A DNA stretch of 64,000 nt from Taxillus chinensis (Eukaryota > Streptophyta > Magnoliopsida > Santalales > Loranthaceae), in contig JAKCVP010000384.1 in the NCBI GenBank assembly GCA_023512835.1, forward strand, positions 62,001-126,000, in the 5' to 3' direction. Position 1 is the first letter of the stretch, and the number at the start of each line of letters is the position of its first letter. The notes under the pieces are model-generated. The model worked only from the letters and a program-made list of their open reading frames with translations. It was not told the origin of the DNA and made no database searches. Below, in pieces: positions 37,628 through 50,171 of this stretch. A program made the position numbers and the translations under genes.

Positions 37628-38975
37628 TTTGCTTTGGTTTCGCCTTTCTGCTTTGCCTTGCCTTGCTTCGCGCCTTGCTGCTGCACTGCTTTCAAGTCGA
37701 CCCTTGATACCCGAGAATTATTTTTTTTCCCAGGCTACCAGCAGATATTAGAGGTTAGAGGTAAGAAAGAGCGCCCGAAAGCAAAATAAAGTGGAGTTCT
37801 GGTCGCTATGGCTGATAAGTGGCGTAAGTGTAAATGTGAGTGTTCCGCTCAGAGAAGTAAGATGTCACTATTCTTCGACTGAGGTTGATATCGGTACCTA
37901 GGTGGGTAGGTATCAGACACACCGCAGATTGATAGTGTGAGGCTGATAAGGTACCTATTGGATTGCACTCAAGTCGCAGCCTCCCAAGGTGGTCTCACCA
38001 CAGTCGCAGCAGATATCAGAGCCACTACAAGGAGAAACTGCTCTAGAAGAAGTGTAACGAATCTAAAATCAAATGTCCTATCGTTGTATCCATGTGACAA
38101 AATCTATGCTATACCAGTGGCAAGTTGATGACATTCAATGTGCGACGCTCAGCATACTGCGCTTACGGAATAAGTAAAAGGAAGGAGCGATGAAGCGAAT
38201 CACGTGCCTGAAAGGGGCTGAAATCTCAGTCCATACTTCCTACTTCCCTTCCTTTTCCTCTATTAGCCACCTTCCTTGCATTCATCATGATGTCCACTCG
38301 CCTCTTCGCTCGCTCTCTAAGAGCTCCTCGTACACGCTGATGGGCAGGTGTAGGCGCCATACCTGACTGACCAGGCAAATATAGCGGTCTTATTCGGCAC
38401 GCTCTTGCCTACACTTGTATCCCTAGCCATCACTCAACCATCTGATTGAATTGATTCTTTCTAAATGTGCCGATCATGTGTCTGTCTATTTTCCGGCGGC
38501 CATGGAGAGGAGAAGAATCGACGACATACGATAGAACCCGGAAGCAACAACAAACAACTTCGATGTAGGGACCCAGCCGAGGGAGTGTAGACACCACGAC
38601 AAGAGCCGTTCCGAACTAGAGTGGTTATTCAGGAAACCCACGACCGCTGCAAGGCTTGAGATGAGTAGACTGTTGCTGACGGCGTGAAGACTGTGCAGAC
38701 GACGCGATTCGAGCAGCTATCCATACCTAGACCGCAAGGGTGAGACGTGTAACCTACAGCACCATATTAATGACGACCAGACAGAAGTCATCGTCACATC
38801 ATCGTACAGACGCAATACTATATATACAGTTTGCCATCAACTTCATAACCGAATCAACCCAATCGTTAACTTGCGCAATACTCGTTGCTATCTTCAACGC
38901 CCTGCCACACACTTCGTCTCGAGCTAAATTTGTCTGGGAGAATCAAGGGCATAGGTACCTACTCGACCAAACACA
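37628..38975. other. Intergenic region with a possible broken small gene
   Basis: About 1.35 kb. It contains GGTACCTAGGTGGGTAGGTA at 37893-37912 and the split reading frame at 38287-38449 listed separately. Otherwise no gene is supported. Confidence 0.4.
38287..38449 (+). pseudogene. Possible broken small mitochondrial-type membrane protein
   Basis: The first part (38287-38340), MMSTRLFARSLRAPRTR then stop, looks like an Arg-rich mitochondrial presequence. The second part (38354-38449), in the +1 frame after a TAG, reads APYLTDQANIAVLFG and a hydrophobic TLLPTLVSLAI helix, then a stop. The gap of 13 nt is too short for an intron, and no donor restores the frame. It may be a decayed or mis-sequenced small gene, or chance. 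I do not recognise the family. Confidence 0.2.
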
Positions 38976-39251
38976 ATGACGAGCAGATTTGTTTTCGAAA
39001 ACTTCCTGAAGATCTCTGCACGTCTCGTTGCATCTGCAGTTCTGGGCTATAGCGCCGGTGTTCTCGGCACCAAGTTCATCTGGAGCCTGGCAACAAGACA
39101 CGGGACTACCCCTTCACTGAAAGTAAGCTTGTGATTTCTCCACGATATTCGCATCTCCAAGTAACTGGTACTTGTACAGCACGAAGGCGACGTGGCCTCC
39201 TGCCGGAAATGCCGCCTTAATCACGACGGTCAAGGCCAGTTAGGAGGATAA
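38976..39251 (+). CDS. Candidate small single-span membrane protein
   Basis: The start CACAATGAC is a strong fungal start context. Exon 1 (38976-39122, 49 codons) ends at GTAAGC. A 57-bp intron with a TAAC branch and TACAG acceptor leads in phase 0 to exon 2 (39180-39251). The 72-residue product has a basic-amphipathic N terminus, one hydrophobic stretch (about residues 16-36, LVASAVLGYSAGVLGTKFIW) and a CRKC pair (residues 57-60). It shows no similarity I can name. The support is the intron and start context only, so expression evidence would decide it. Confidence 0.4.
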
Positions 39252-40251
39252 CCTCGAACTACTTCAGGTAGCCACGACAGCCGATGACGTACCAGAGGCC
39301 TTGAAGACTTCCAAAGAGAGAAAATATGGAAGAGGAGTACATGACAACTCCAAGGAGGAGTTTGGGAAAAAAAATTAGAGAAAGGGGTCTTATATAGGTA
39401 CCTTGTACTGTATCGCGGCAGCAAAACAGCCAAAGCAAATTTCATTTTATTAAAATCACTATCAAAAGTTGCTAGAGGATGAGCTGGGCTGGCTATGGGC
39501 CACACTGAGAATCTGTGATTGCATGTTTCTCGTCTTGCATGGCAATCCGGAAACTTGCTGCGAATACTCTGACTTGCAGTTTGTGGCTCAGATAAGAGGG
39601 TTTGTCCCCCCCAGGTGAGCTGCTTGTGTAGCTAACTCGCTGCTAGGAAGAGTGCATCAATTGACGATCTACCTAGGTAGGTAGGTACCTACTGTATGCA
39701 CTGTTGAGTCGAGCGTTGAGACTACTTGGTAGTTACTAGCGCTGCCTCAAAAGTCACATGTATGGCATACCTTATATCAAGCATAAGAATACACGGATCC
39801 ACCGAACAATATGACATTGACACGTGCAGGTGATTGAGTACCATCAAAAAAGGCATAGGCATCCACCGAGCTAGGTCAATCTCGGACACGCGTCTTGAAT
39901 AGTAGCAGTAGCAGTAGCACAGGGTAAGTAGGTCTGTATGACATGGTATCTCATTCCGTCATTGCGTAGCAACTAACAAGTTTCGTGCCGTTGGTAGAAA
40001 GCAAACGCGATTTACTTTGTACTTGACTTTCATTGCACATCAGAAGCGTTCCCAAAGCTGTCCTCCAAAGTGAGCCCCAAGAAGCGTCAGTCAAGCCCCA
40101 TTGGCCATAGTGTCAGACTCCCAATCAATGCTAACAATGATCCTAAAAGCACGACAAACACCCCAAAGGATAAACCAAAACCAAAATTCCAACAGGACCC
40201 AGACATGCTGCTGCTTTCATGACGAAAATCGAAACCTCACAGTGAGCCATC
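39252..40251. other. Intergenic region
   Basis: One kilobase without a supported gene. It holds the palindromic CCTAGGTAGG motif listed separately and a GTAGCA triplet run at 39902-39918. Confidence 0.4.
39669..39693. repeat. TACCTAGGTA-type palindromic motif
   Basis: CTACCTAGGTAGGTAGGTAC begins here. Related copies are at 21569-21584, 37893-37912 and 52069-52092, all intergenic. Confidence 0.7.
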
Positions 40252-42312
40252 CTACAACTCCATGAGCTCTTGCGGCTCCGCCTCTTCATCTGGTGGTGAA
40301 AAGTTCCATAATTCAAGAATGGTTCTGCCTCCCCGATTGAGCAGAATGACTGCCTTTTCATCGGTAAAGGAGATGCGCCAGATTGCCTCTGCGGGCTGGG
40401 TCAGTTCTCGAACGAGACTGCCGTACTGAAGATCCCAGATCTTGACACGGCCGTCACTACCTCCGGACACGATCCGTGATTCGTTGAATTGAAGCGACGT
40501 CACACTGTTGTCGTGAGCCGCGAGGCGGTGTATTGGCACCATCTGCTCCAGAGACCAGACACGCACAGAACCTACACCGCCGAGTCAGTTCCACAAGATC
40601 AAGCAAGCAAAAATGGACCACCTACCGTCAGAGCCACCCGTAACCAAAGTATTGCCACGTAATTGCAATTGACCGACAAGCGAAGTGTGGCCTTGAAGCA
40701 CACCCAAGCACTGGCCATCTTGAGGATTCCATACGCGGACTGACGTATCTAGAGAACCAGTTGCGACTCTTCTGCCGTCAAATGCAATGGCATAAATTTG
40801 ACTAAAATGTCCCGAAAGAGTCCTCAGACAGCGGCCCTCGGAAATACTCCAGATTTTAGCGTGCGTGTCATAGCTGCCAGACGCAACTAGGTCCCCATGA
40901 ACATCAATGCAGCGAACGCTTGCTTGATGACCGACAAGCACATGCTTGCAGAAGCCCTTCTTGACGTCCCAAATGCGTAGTGTCGTGTCCCTACTCCCTG
41001 TGATTGCAGTATCCGAGTCCGACATCTTGAGGCATCTAACGGTACTACTATGACCACGTAGAACGTGTACGTTCTTCCCGGTAGCCATGTTCCATACTCG
41101 GACATCTCGATCACATCCGCCACTGACGAGATAATCGTCCCAGGGGACCATAGCCCAGACGCCCATAACATGACCATGGAGTGTCTTTTGATGTGCTCCG
41201 TCTGCGTCAAAGACGTGTATTTTGGCATTGTCGAGCGCGACAACAATGTATTTATCGGTCAAGTGAAGGCTTGTCACGACTCCTTGATCAGGTGTGATAT
41301 AGCGACTTTTGACTTTGCCGCCACTTCGCCATGCAGTCTCAACCATGTACTTGCGCTTAAAATGCGATCGATACGACATATAACGAGCTCTGTTCCTTCC
41401 GGTGCGAAAGGGGGTGGCACCATCGAGGCTCGAGCCAGCTGTCGTGAGATCGGGAGCGCTATTGGAGGCACCATGGTACGAGGCAAATTGAGGCTTTGAG
41501 CCTGCGGGTCTGGGAGCCAGAGTAAATGGACATGGGGCATGTTGTGCGGGGGAGTTCTTTATTGGTCTCATGTCGCCATCTGACTCGCTGGACATGCGTC
41601 GGCCATAAGCGTGCAGTTCACACAGGTTCTTCCAAGCCATGTCGTCGTTGACAAGCTCGTGCCATCGTCTTGATACTTGTGAAGAGCGTGCAAGTGTGCG
41701 CGGATGATCGACAAACGATAATATCTACGACGGATTAGCTAGGCAGGGCCAGAAGAGACGATGAGCGGCAGTATATACTCTGAGGCAGATCTCATTCGGC
41801 AAGTGCGTAAATGGATCCTTCTTTAATCTCGGACTGACATAGTCGTGGACAAAGTTCAGCATCCTATTGTCACACAGGTTCAGAATCTCTGCCAACACTC
41901 GCTCTTTCTGAGCATTGGAGGCCTCTTGAAAGAAGACTTTCCGCACATCGCGCATGAATGACTCCTCCTCTTCATCTGCTGTGCTCCAGTCTGGCAGACG
42001 ATGCCTTGGGCTCGGACTAGGTGCGGGGGTGGGCGGCGAGGCCGGTGCCGAAGGTAGGCTATTGTGGGGAATTGTGGAAGTCATGGGGCTCGAAGGTGTA
42101 CGAATAGCCCTAGCTTTGGGTGGACAGCTCAGGACATCTCTGCGTCTCTGCCTGTGCGGGGAGGAGGAGGCGGTTCTGGGTGTTGCGAACGGCTGACCAA
42201 GCGGGTTGGAGGAGGGATCCGAAGTCACAGCATCGTCTTCATCGTCGGAGAAGATGAGAGGCGTGGGAGCGTCTTCTTCTGGATCAAGCATGACCAGATC
42301 CTGAGCCTCCAT
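40252..42312 (-). CDS. Cdc4-type F-box/WD40 protein (SCF substrate receptor)
   Basis: Exons 41779-42312, 40626-41724 and 40252-40571 total 1953 nt, 650 residues. The N-terminal 110 residues are Pro/Ser-rich. A helical stretch (DVRKVFFQEAS ... MLNFVHDYVSPRLKKDP) then leads into the F-box, PFTHLPNEICLRILSFVDHP to RRWHELVNDDMAWKNL (about 170-215), split by intron 1. The C-terminal half has about seven WD repeats with clear GH...WD spacing (for example GHSSTVRCLKMSDSDTAITG, GHQASVRCIDVHGDLVASG). This is the architecture of Cdc4/Fbxw7/Pop1, which present phosphorylated substrates to the SCF ubiquitin ligase. I cannot decide between Cdc4 and its close fungal relatives. Confidence 0.92.
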
Positions 42313-42847
42313 TCGGTTGGAATAAAATGGGACCGTCGTTTGTTGGTGGAGAGCGACTAGGGAAGGCCTTCACGCGCGCGGGTGAAGAAGGCGGGTGGGG
42401 AAAGTTCAGAGGTCAGGACGGAAGTGCAAGGGTGGAGATGCTGGGTAGTGTATATAGCCTACGCGAGGCCCACTGGGGTCTATGCCTCATGCATTAGCGA
42501 GGGCGAGAGTCAAGTATACAAGTACGGAGGGGGAGGTAGAGAAATGAAAACAATGGAAGTGCGGTAGGTCGCTGGACAGGCCCAAGAGGCATGAGCGGCC
42601 TTCCGCCGCCAAGAAGGCAGGCAGGCAGGAACAGATCATCAGCCCCATGACTTTGCTTCCACCGACAGGGTTGCAGTACGAAGGGACATTTCTCGCCCAT
42701 CAATTCGCGGCTTCTCGGAAAAATACCATTATTGATGGATCGCGTCCGCCTGAGCTCGTCTCGACGCTGCAATATCGTACAATGGCCCAGCTACAAACCA
42801 CTTCCCTCTGCGTTTATCATATCTCGTCAGATGCGGTCCATGCATGC
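42313..42847. other. Intergenic region between F-box gene start and ZIP gene end
   Basis: A 535-bp gap that must carry the F-box gene promoter. No motif stands out. Confidence 0.4.
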
Positions 42848-44052
42848 TCAATGATGCCCGACTTGCGCTAGCAGTGGCAGCAGCATACCGACCACCTTCA
42901 GCATGGTATCTCTGAAGTCATTTGCTGACCCGGCCTCGTTGCGCCTCTGCAGTGACGCTGCCGAATACGCGTTTCCGTCCACGTATCCATTCCCCGACTC
43001 CTGATGCCCGTGAGAGCTGCCCTCCTCTTGCATTGTGTGCATAGCCACGTACCTGTCTCGCCGTGAGCGAATGCATCTACCAGAAAAGTATAGAAAAGGC
43101 TGCGGATCACTTACAGAAATGTTCCACCTGAGAAGAGTAGTAGAAGCCCTGTTGCGAACTGTGTGCTCTCCTCGCCCTCGATGCGCCCACCTGCAAGGAT
43201 GTTGACGAGGAACCATGTCCCAAGGGCGCCAGCCGGCGCAGCAAGGCTAAACACAATCAAATGCGTCCTTGCTTGCCTCTTTGTGTAGCCTTGTTTCAGC
43301 AGCACAGAGGTTAGTCCAAAAGCTGCCGGAGCCTTGTGTATCATAATCGCCAGAAATACGATGAAACCAGTACTTGACTGCGTGAGAAAGGATGATGCTG
43401 CCAGAGCGATGCCATCTGCTGCTGCATGAATGACCAGTCCGATCGTAGTCGCAGAGCTCTGCTGCGTGCCATCAGATGCCCCATCATGGAGCTCGTCACC
43501 TGCAACGCTTTCTGCATCCTCCATCCTCTGTCTTTGATCGCGAGATCGAGGTCCTATGCCCAAGTTTGCCAGTGACACGTAGCGCGATTTTGCTGCACTA
43601 GATGGTAGGTTCGACAGATGTTTTGGTATTTGGTCAATCAGATACATCATAATGAAGCCAATCACAATTGAAAGACCAATATACGCATGTGGCTCTTTTC
43701 GCGCTGACGGGGTTCCTGTGTCTGCTGGCGGCTTCTCGGCCAAAGGGCTCCCATCATCCGACTGCCTCGTACCGATGCTTGAATGTACAGGGGCTTGTGC
43801 GCTATAGAGAGTTTCGACGCCCTCGGGAATGATGATGATGAGGCATGTACCGACGAGAAGACCAGTTCCAATCGATGAGATGACGCGCGCGTGGTTCTGG
43901 GATAGTCCGATCGAGAGTGGGAGCAATCCAGCAAGAAAAGACCTGCAGCCTGCTCGTCAGTGTCTCGTATTGTGAGGCTTGCGACATTGCAGAGCTCACG
44001 CTATGCCCATGCTCAGAGAGAGCGCCAGCAGCAAGAATAAGCCATCCCACAT
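42848..44052 (-). CDS. ZIP-family zinc transporter (SLC39A9-like)
   Basis: Exons 44000-44052, 43115-43942 and 42848-43052 total 1086 nt, 361 residues. It has about eight membrane segments. MWDGLFLLLALSLSMGIASF opens the protein. GAGLL-like GTGLLVGTCLIIIIPEGVE and VIGFIMMYLIDQ follow. The family metal-site helices are VIHAAADGIALAASS and IMIHKAPAAFGL. The IPEGVETLY and HKAPAAFG motifs are those of the ZIP9 (SLC39A9) subfamily of Golgi or plasma-membrane zinc transporters. The final exon is less conserved and ends QVGHH. All joins are in phase. Direction and metal are by homology. Confidence 0.92.
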
Positions 44053-44536
44053 GGTGGCAGCGAAGGCAGTATGCCTGAAAAGGGAGGTGTGACGTGTGCG
44101 ATAGATCTAAAAGGACGCATCTATGGACATGTTGTGCGCAACGACAAGAAGGTCACAGGTCAAGGCCCCGGCGAGAAGGGTTGTGGAACAGGGACAGGTT
44201 GGCCCTGACGCGCGCGCCCCAAGGTCCTTGCCAAGCCGAGCAGTTCCGCGTGCTAAGGGCACTAAGTACCGTCCCGCCAAGTGATACGTGCTATGATTGA
44301 CAAGATGCTAAAATCAATGGAGAAATGCAGATTTGAATGATAAACGTGCTAAATTACCGGCTCGCGGTGTGGGTATCTCTGGCTTCGATATTGTTACAAG
44401 TACTAGTGAAAGTAGTCGCCATGAAGTCTAATCCATAATTCCTTCATAGCACGCCCAAGTGGAATGCTGCGCTAAATCTGCCGCAAAGAAAAAGAGATCG
44501 TAATGTTCGTATCTGGTGCGTCGTCGTATCCTGACG
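44053..44536. other. Intergenic region
   Basis: A 484-bp gap between the start of the ZIP gene and the end of the next minus-strand gene. Nothing specific is seen. Confidence 0.4.
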
Positions 44537-47240
44537 TTAGGCTTCTTCGTAGATGGGAGGAGTGCTGGCGCCGTAGTGGCCCGATACGTGAACGCGATCA
44601 AAACGTGAGTACAAATCAGGGGATAGCTTTGCGTTGCCCTTGAAAGACGATCGAAGCGACACCAGTTGACTGACGGTAGTTCGACTACTTCTGTCTGATG
44701 GCTTAGACCAGGTCGAGGTGCGAGAGCTTCGCAGACTGCTCAAGAAGCCACTGCTCTGCCGACGGGACTGCACTGTTGTTGCTGGGCTCAGCGGCGGCAT
44801 GCCAGGCTCCAGAGATGGGAAGCTCATGTTGTCCTCCGAGTCTCGCATCTTGGGAGAGTGCGACTCACTGCTCCAATTCAGACTGGGAGGGTCTTCTGCT
44901 GATTCGTCCGCGCTTGAAAATCCCGCTGCCTCAAATTCGTCTCTTGGGAAGAGGTTGCTGTCATCAAGCGTTGGCGACCTTTCTGCACTGGACTGCTCGG
45001 TTTTGACAATGCCCGTCTTCAGCTTTGGTAGTCCTTGGCGCAGTTGAGCAGACGTCGGTCTCTCACACTCAACAAATTCTTTGACCTCAACTTCAGGTTC
45101 TGCTTGATCAAATTCGACGAGTGGCTCCTGGAACGGTGCATAGGCACGTCCTGGAAGAGACTCATCATGATCTTCTCTGTCAGGAGACGGCGGCGGTAAG
45201 AGCATGTCAATGTCTAGTACGTCGCTTGGCAAGGGCGCCGTCGCCTTTTCCGTAGACGCTGAGGAGGGCACTGACGAACTTGCAGCCAGCCTGCGCATGA
45301 TCTCGTCGTCAGGTGACAATACGTCCTCACCCGTGGGTGAGTACAGCCCGCTTTCAATAGGCGAGTAAAGTACATCATCCGAAGGAGATCCGATAGGCTG
45401 ATCTACCACCGTGTTCTCGCTGCTTGCCGAACCTCTTGACTTGTGAGAGCGTGCAGACATGCTTGCACGACGAACCGATCTATTGATTGTGGAGGGAATA
45501 CGCGCCAGTATATCTTTGGTTGATTTACTCCTAGAGAGCGTTGCCCGGCTCCTTGGCCGGGAGCTGGCATATGTGTGGAGCGGCTTGATGAAGTCGTCCG
45601 TCTCGCAGTCAGGGCGGATGTCCAACGGCGCTGTATTTGTGTCGGTGGCTTCATCTTCTGAGCTCTCTCCCTCTAATTTGGCTGGTGCTGAGCTCCTAGT
45701 CTGTGCAGCATTGCGCCAAGTTGGCAAGCCAGCCGTAAGGACACAGAGCGGGTATGGGGCTTCCGAAGCTCTTACTTCTTTTGATGAAGCGACGATACTT
45801 CGCACTGTCTGCAGCGTGCAGTAAACCATGATCCATCTCACCTTGCACGCCTCAACTGGATTGATACGGTCGCGGAGCAGATGGTCGGTACTTGCATCAA
45901 ATTGCCGGTACCGCTGCACAAGGGGGCAAGTGAGAACTTTTCTGTCCACTTTTACGGGAGGCTCTTCAACCACAGACGGCACATCAGTGCTACTGCGCTG
46001 ACTGCGAGACATGGCAAACCGACGAAGAGAATCCCTAGCCGAGTTGGTAGGGCCAACAGCAATTCTCGGCAAGTTTGGCTGGGGATGCGGTAGATTCGGG
46101 AACTTGTGACGGGCGTTGAATGCATCAAGATTCTGAAGGACGCAAACTCCACCAGTCGCAGGCGATGTGGACGGAGCATGTGAAGATCGCGGATCGGCCA
46201 TGAAAGAGTATAGGGCCTGGAAGTCGCTGTACATGCTCCAAAAGATGTGTTTTGGGAAGTTGTTGCCAGTCGATGGCGGCCAATAGCCATAACGGTCAAC
46301 GTGGTAAGAGAGGAGAAAGGTGCGGAAAGTTTCCAGGTGGGCACGAGCAGGAACTGACAAGCCGAGATGGGCATCAGAAAGATCGTCCTGCAGGAAGTCG
46401 GATAGCGCGCGTGTGGCTCGAGTGATGTGGAGATCCATCTCGAGGTAGGCGCGGGTAATCAATGCTTTGGTGACCTGGCAGACCTGGTCGAATTCGGGGC
46501 TGGTAGAAAGCTCGTCATTCATACCAACACAGTGAGCAAAAGCATCGGTCCAGACATAGGCTAGTCGATGGTTCTCGGCAAAGTACAGCATGGCCAAGGC
46601 GTGATCGGGGCAGCAGTCGACATGGGAGTAACCCATGTCATCAGCGTAAACCAACAGGTCTTCAACGTTGTCAACGCTCTGTGCGCGATATACAGCCATA
46701 CGGTCCAAGAGGTCTGACAGAGCTTGACCGAGCGAGTGACCGACCAATGGCTTTGAACAGATCCAAGCAAAGAAGTTTCTTGTTGTGATGTGGTGGCGTA
46801 AGAGGTCACCGCGACACAGGGCTCTGGGAGCAGCCAGGTGTAGCTCGACCATGCCGGTGCGGGCTTCGTCGTCGCTGCGTTTGGTGGGAGGCGACATGCT
46901 GTGTTGCAGCAGCGGCATACACTGTGCGTTCTTCAACAGCTTCCAAGGGATTCTGAAACTCGGGCCTCGTTCGACGCTGGGGTCGGCGTAAAGGTAGACT
47001 AAGCAGTCTCCTTCATCATACCAGAGATCTGCGTCCTGGATGGCAAAAGTGTTAGCTTCAGGCTTGAGTTTGCTGATCAGTTAGCGATCGAACCTTGCGG
47101 AGACCGTCCCACAAGCTGGCGGTCCGTTGATGGCCGTGCCACTTCTTGTATCTAGAGCGCGCGGCGGAATCGGGAGTGCTTCGCGAAGTAGCTATCGAGG
47201 CTGGCTTCGGCAGGGGTGGTGGTGGTGAGGGCGCGTCCAT
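44537..47240 (-). CDS. Large fungus-specific protein of unknown function (DUF8004-like)
   Basis: Exons 47094-47240 and 44537-47035, joined across a 58-bp intron, encode 881 residues. The first exon has a Pro-rich start and WHGHQRTASLWDGLRK. A folded region (about 50-460) begins DADLWYDEGDCLVYLY and ADPSVERGPSFRIP, continues with NFFAWICSKPLVGHSLGQAL, and contains DRINPVEACKVRWIMVY. The last 400 residues are Ser-rich and acidic, probably disordered and phosphorylated, with repeated SPxxSGLYSPTGEDVLSP-like sites. I recall similar proteins in many Pezizomycotina annotated only by a domain-of-unknown-function label (I believe DUF8004). No catalytic motif or membrane span is visible. Confidence 0.85.
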
Positions 47241-48491
47241 TGCTTTGGGAGCACTGCAGAGCTGTGGTCACACGCGAGAGTGCGACATGCGAGAAGTGAC
47301 GGTGTAGGATGTCGGCATGGCCCTCAGAGGGAGGGAGGGAATCAGAAGCGGTCAAAATGATGCCAACGCCAGGAGTTGCAGAGCTCGGAGGATTTGGCAG
47401 CAGCTGGAGACGGGGTTTCGCCAGGTAGGTATCTGTGGTGAACAAGGCGTCGGTGCCGGGTGAGGGGGGAAAGGGAGTGGTTACGCGTGGTTCCGTATGC
47501 GTCGAGCAGGCAGAACGGGGATCAAGCTGGATCTTGCGCAGGGTGTACAGCTGTCGTGTGCGGGCTATTAATGGTGGTGAAGGAACGTGGATGGTGGAGC
47601 GAGCGACGGAGGGATGTGGTGGATGAGAAGATTGGTCAGGGGAGCAGGAACAGCGGCAGAGGAGTGAGCCTTTGAGCCTTGTCGAGCAGCACGCACAGTG
47701 ATTTCGTCTAGGTGCAATGTGATCGAGGCCCTTTCCCAGAGTTCCGATGCAGCAGCGTCTAGCGCCGGGCTTGGGGAGTGTAATCTCTCGAGAGCACACG
47801 GCGTTGACGCTGCGATCGCTCGCTTGCTTGCCGCATTGAGAAAAAGGGGATTGGATGCTCACGCAGCGGGTATGCAAGCTGCAGATAATCCTGCTGATCC
47901 TAAGCCCACTTTCGTTTAGATCGCAACCGCTGCTCCACACGCTGGCAGGCGTTATGTGACTGCAGTCTTGGTCGCCAGCGCGCTGCTGGTTTCATCATAA
48001 GTCACTGGCGCGGCCATGAGGATGGGGAGACGCAGCAGCACTGTCGCTGTCTACAGGGCTCTTCCACCCTGCAAGGCCGACCCTGTAACGCTGCCCGCAC
48101 ACGGGAACAAGATTTGGCTCTGCTGATGAAATGATGGGATACGCGTGCACGGCGTGTTATATTGAACGCGGGCGCCACACCCCTTTGACACCAGCGCCCG
48201 GGCGCCTAGCCTGCGCGGCCTCGACATCCCACACTGCCCTCTTACTCGTGCACATGCGTCTTGCATCCTTTCCCCACAAAGGGACTCGCCTGCTCGAGAA
48301 CATGCCATCACCTCTGTCACATGCCTGTGCTCGCCGTCAGCCCAAACTCTCCTTTGCCTGTTGCAGTCTGGCCAAGATACACTTCGCTTGTTAATATGAG
48401 CAAAGCCCCCAAATGCCACCAAAGCAAGCCACAGCTGAAGTCTTCCAACGGTCTCCCCTGCGCCTCAGCCCACGGGAGCTTTGACTCTATG
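47241..48491. other. Intergenic region
   Basis: About 1.25 kb upstream of the large unknown gene. Several long open frames overlap on opposite strands, but none shows a domain. No RNA gene is seen. Confidence 0.4.
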
Positions 48492-49611
48492 CTATAGTTG
48501 GCCCGTTGATTGAATCCGCCGCAGACTTGGGGGAATGCCAATCGCTAGCAGGAGCTCAGCCAAAGCTTCTGGGTTCTGAAGCTTCTTGAACATCCATTCC
48601 TCCTTCGCGAGCGCAGTGCCAGCCAGCGTAGTTCCGTTCAAGGCTGCGTAGGCCTCGCTGCCGTCAGGCTTCGCGAACTTCCAGCCCTCTCTCCGTCGCG
48701 GCATCATCACCATCGAGCGTGTAGTCATGGCAAAGTTGTAGCTGATTGGCAGTGACCCGTCCTCGTGCTGCTCGAGCTCGAGCTTATCTGGATTCTCCTC
48801 GCTGTATTCACGTGCGGCGTTGAGGCACGCCTCGTATAGGTTGAGATATAGTTGTCGGATAAGGGCTGGCGGTGCATTCGGAGGGAGCCTAACACCAAAA
48901 TGTTGAAAGGGCAAATCTCGGTGCGTCCTGAAGAAGCTCAGCTCGCCTGTATCGCTCACGCTTGGGCCAAGCACAATGCGATCTATCAGGATGCTCCACT
49001 CGTCCTCCATGCCCTTCTCCATATCCTCGACGGGTATGAATTGCACGTGGCGATGCGGTTGGCTTGCGCCGCTATGTGTGCCCGAGTTGAAGAAGGCAAA
49101 TAGATCCGACGCTTCTCTTGTGCTGCCCTTTGCCCATTCTCGGAGGCACTGATATGTCAGGCCAAGGTCATCTTCCTCCAGCAGGTGCGTCTGCGGCTTG
49201 TCGGCTATCGTGGCCAGGATGAAGTGGTTATCTATTATGGGAAATTTATTGAGGATGAGCCGATGGGTGGGGTTGCTGGCGGGGACCTCAGCGACGAGCA
49301 AGTCTTGCGGTGGATCTTCAAATGGGTTTTGCTTCATCTTGGTCGCGGCATTGCTACCGGCTGCGGCCTTGTCTTTTGATGCCACTGGCTTCTTTGCTAG
49401 ACTGGGCGCATATCGCACTTGAAACTGCAGCATGCAAGACACGTTAGCTGCAGAATAATCCCCGGGCGATCCAGAGAGGACGCACCTGGAAGCCAGCGGT
49501 GCTGGCGACCGCTATCTCTGTTGGCGCAAAGGTGAGTGCTCCGGAGCTCTTGGCGGCATGATACTTGGTGCGCACAAGTGGACCCAGGTGTTCTTCCAGC
49601 CCGAATGACAT
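48492..49611 (-). CDS. APA2: Diadenosine tetraphosphate phosphorylase (Apa1/Apa2)
   Basis: Exons 49486-49611 and 48492-49424 encode 352 residues. The enzyme splits Ap4A with phosphate to ADP and ATP. The N terminus MSFGLEEHLGPLVRTKYHAA, the phosphate-side FQVRYAPSLAKKP and NPFEDPP, HRLILNKFPIIDNHFIL and the HIT-like active site SGASQPHRHVQFIP (His166, His168, Gln170) follow the family order. So does the later SYNFAMTTRSMVMMPRR. An upstream in-frame ATG at 49695 exists, but the sequence between looks non-conserved, so 49611 is preferred. It is divergent from the AN1 zinc-finger gene. Confidence 0.94.
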
Positions 49612-50171
49612 GGCTGGCGATGTGTCTGTTGCAAGTGCAGATGACGAAGAACTGCCATTGGAAGCGATACTGATAAGGGCCCCTCTGAGCCTCACTTTCG
49701 AAACTGACGTAACGGGGCTGTAGAGGCGACAATCAACGAAGTCTATCCGGCCGTTTCACTGTTTGAAGAGGTGCAAGGCGATATAGCGCGATGCTGTGTC
49801 AGGGCGGACCTGGATATGAAGGGGGCTCTGCTTTCCTTGTCACCATCTTGGAGGGCTCGCCGTGCTCCGTCGAAAGGCCCAATCTCGCGCTTCATAGAGA
49901 CACGGGGATGGCCGAGGAGCTGTGCGGGCAGGATGGGCCCTGGACCCTGAGTCTTGGAGTGAACCCTGTTGCCCGCTGACACAACGTGACAGCGTGAGGT
50001 CACTCAACCTCCTGTACACGCGACACTTGGGCCCTCTACAGCGCCACCTCTGCCCATTTCCACCTGCTTCCCTTGCTTACTCTCTACTGATTACGCCAGC
50101 CTGGCTGCCTGCTGGCTGTACTGAGTTCTGCTCTATGTCCCCATATAACCAGCAGGCCTGCACCTCTCACC
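49612..50171. promoter_or_regulatory. Divergent promoter region, APA2 / AN1-finger gene
   Basis: A 560-bp gap between two outward-facing starts, with a C-rich block at 50040-50170. No specific binding site can be named. Confidence 0.4.

Noticed and set aside
47152..47940. 262-codon minus-strand frame upstream of the large unknown gene
   Set aside because: It overlaps exon 1 of that gene in another frame and has no family features.
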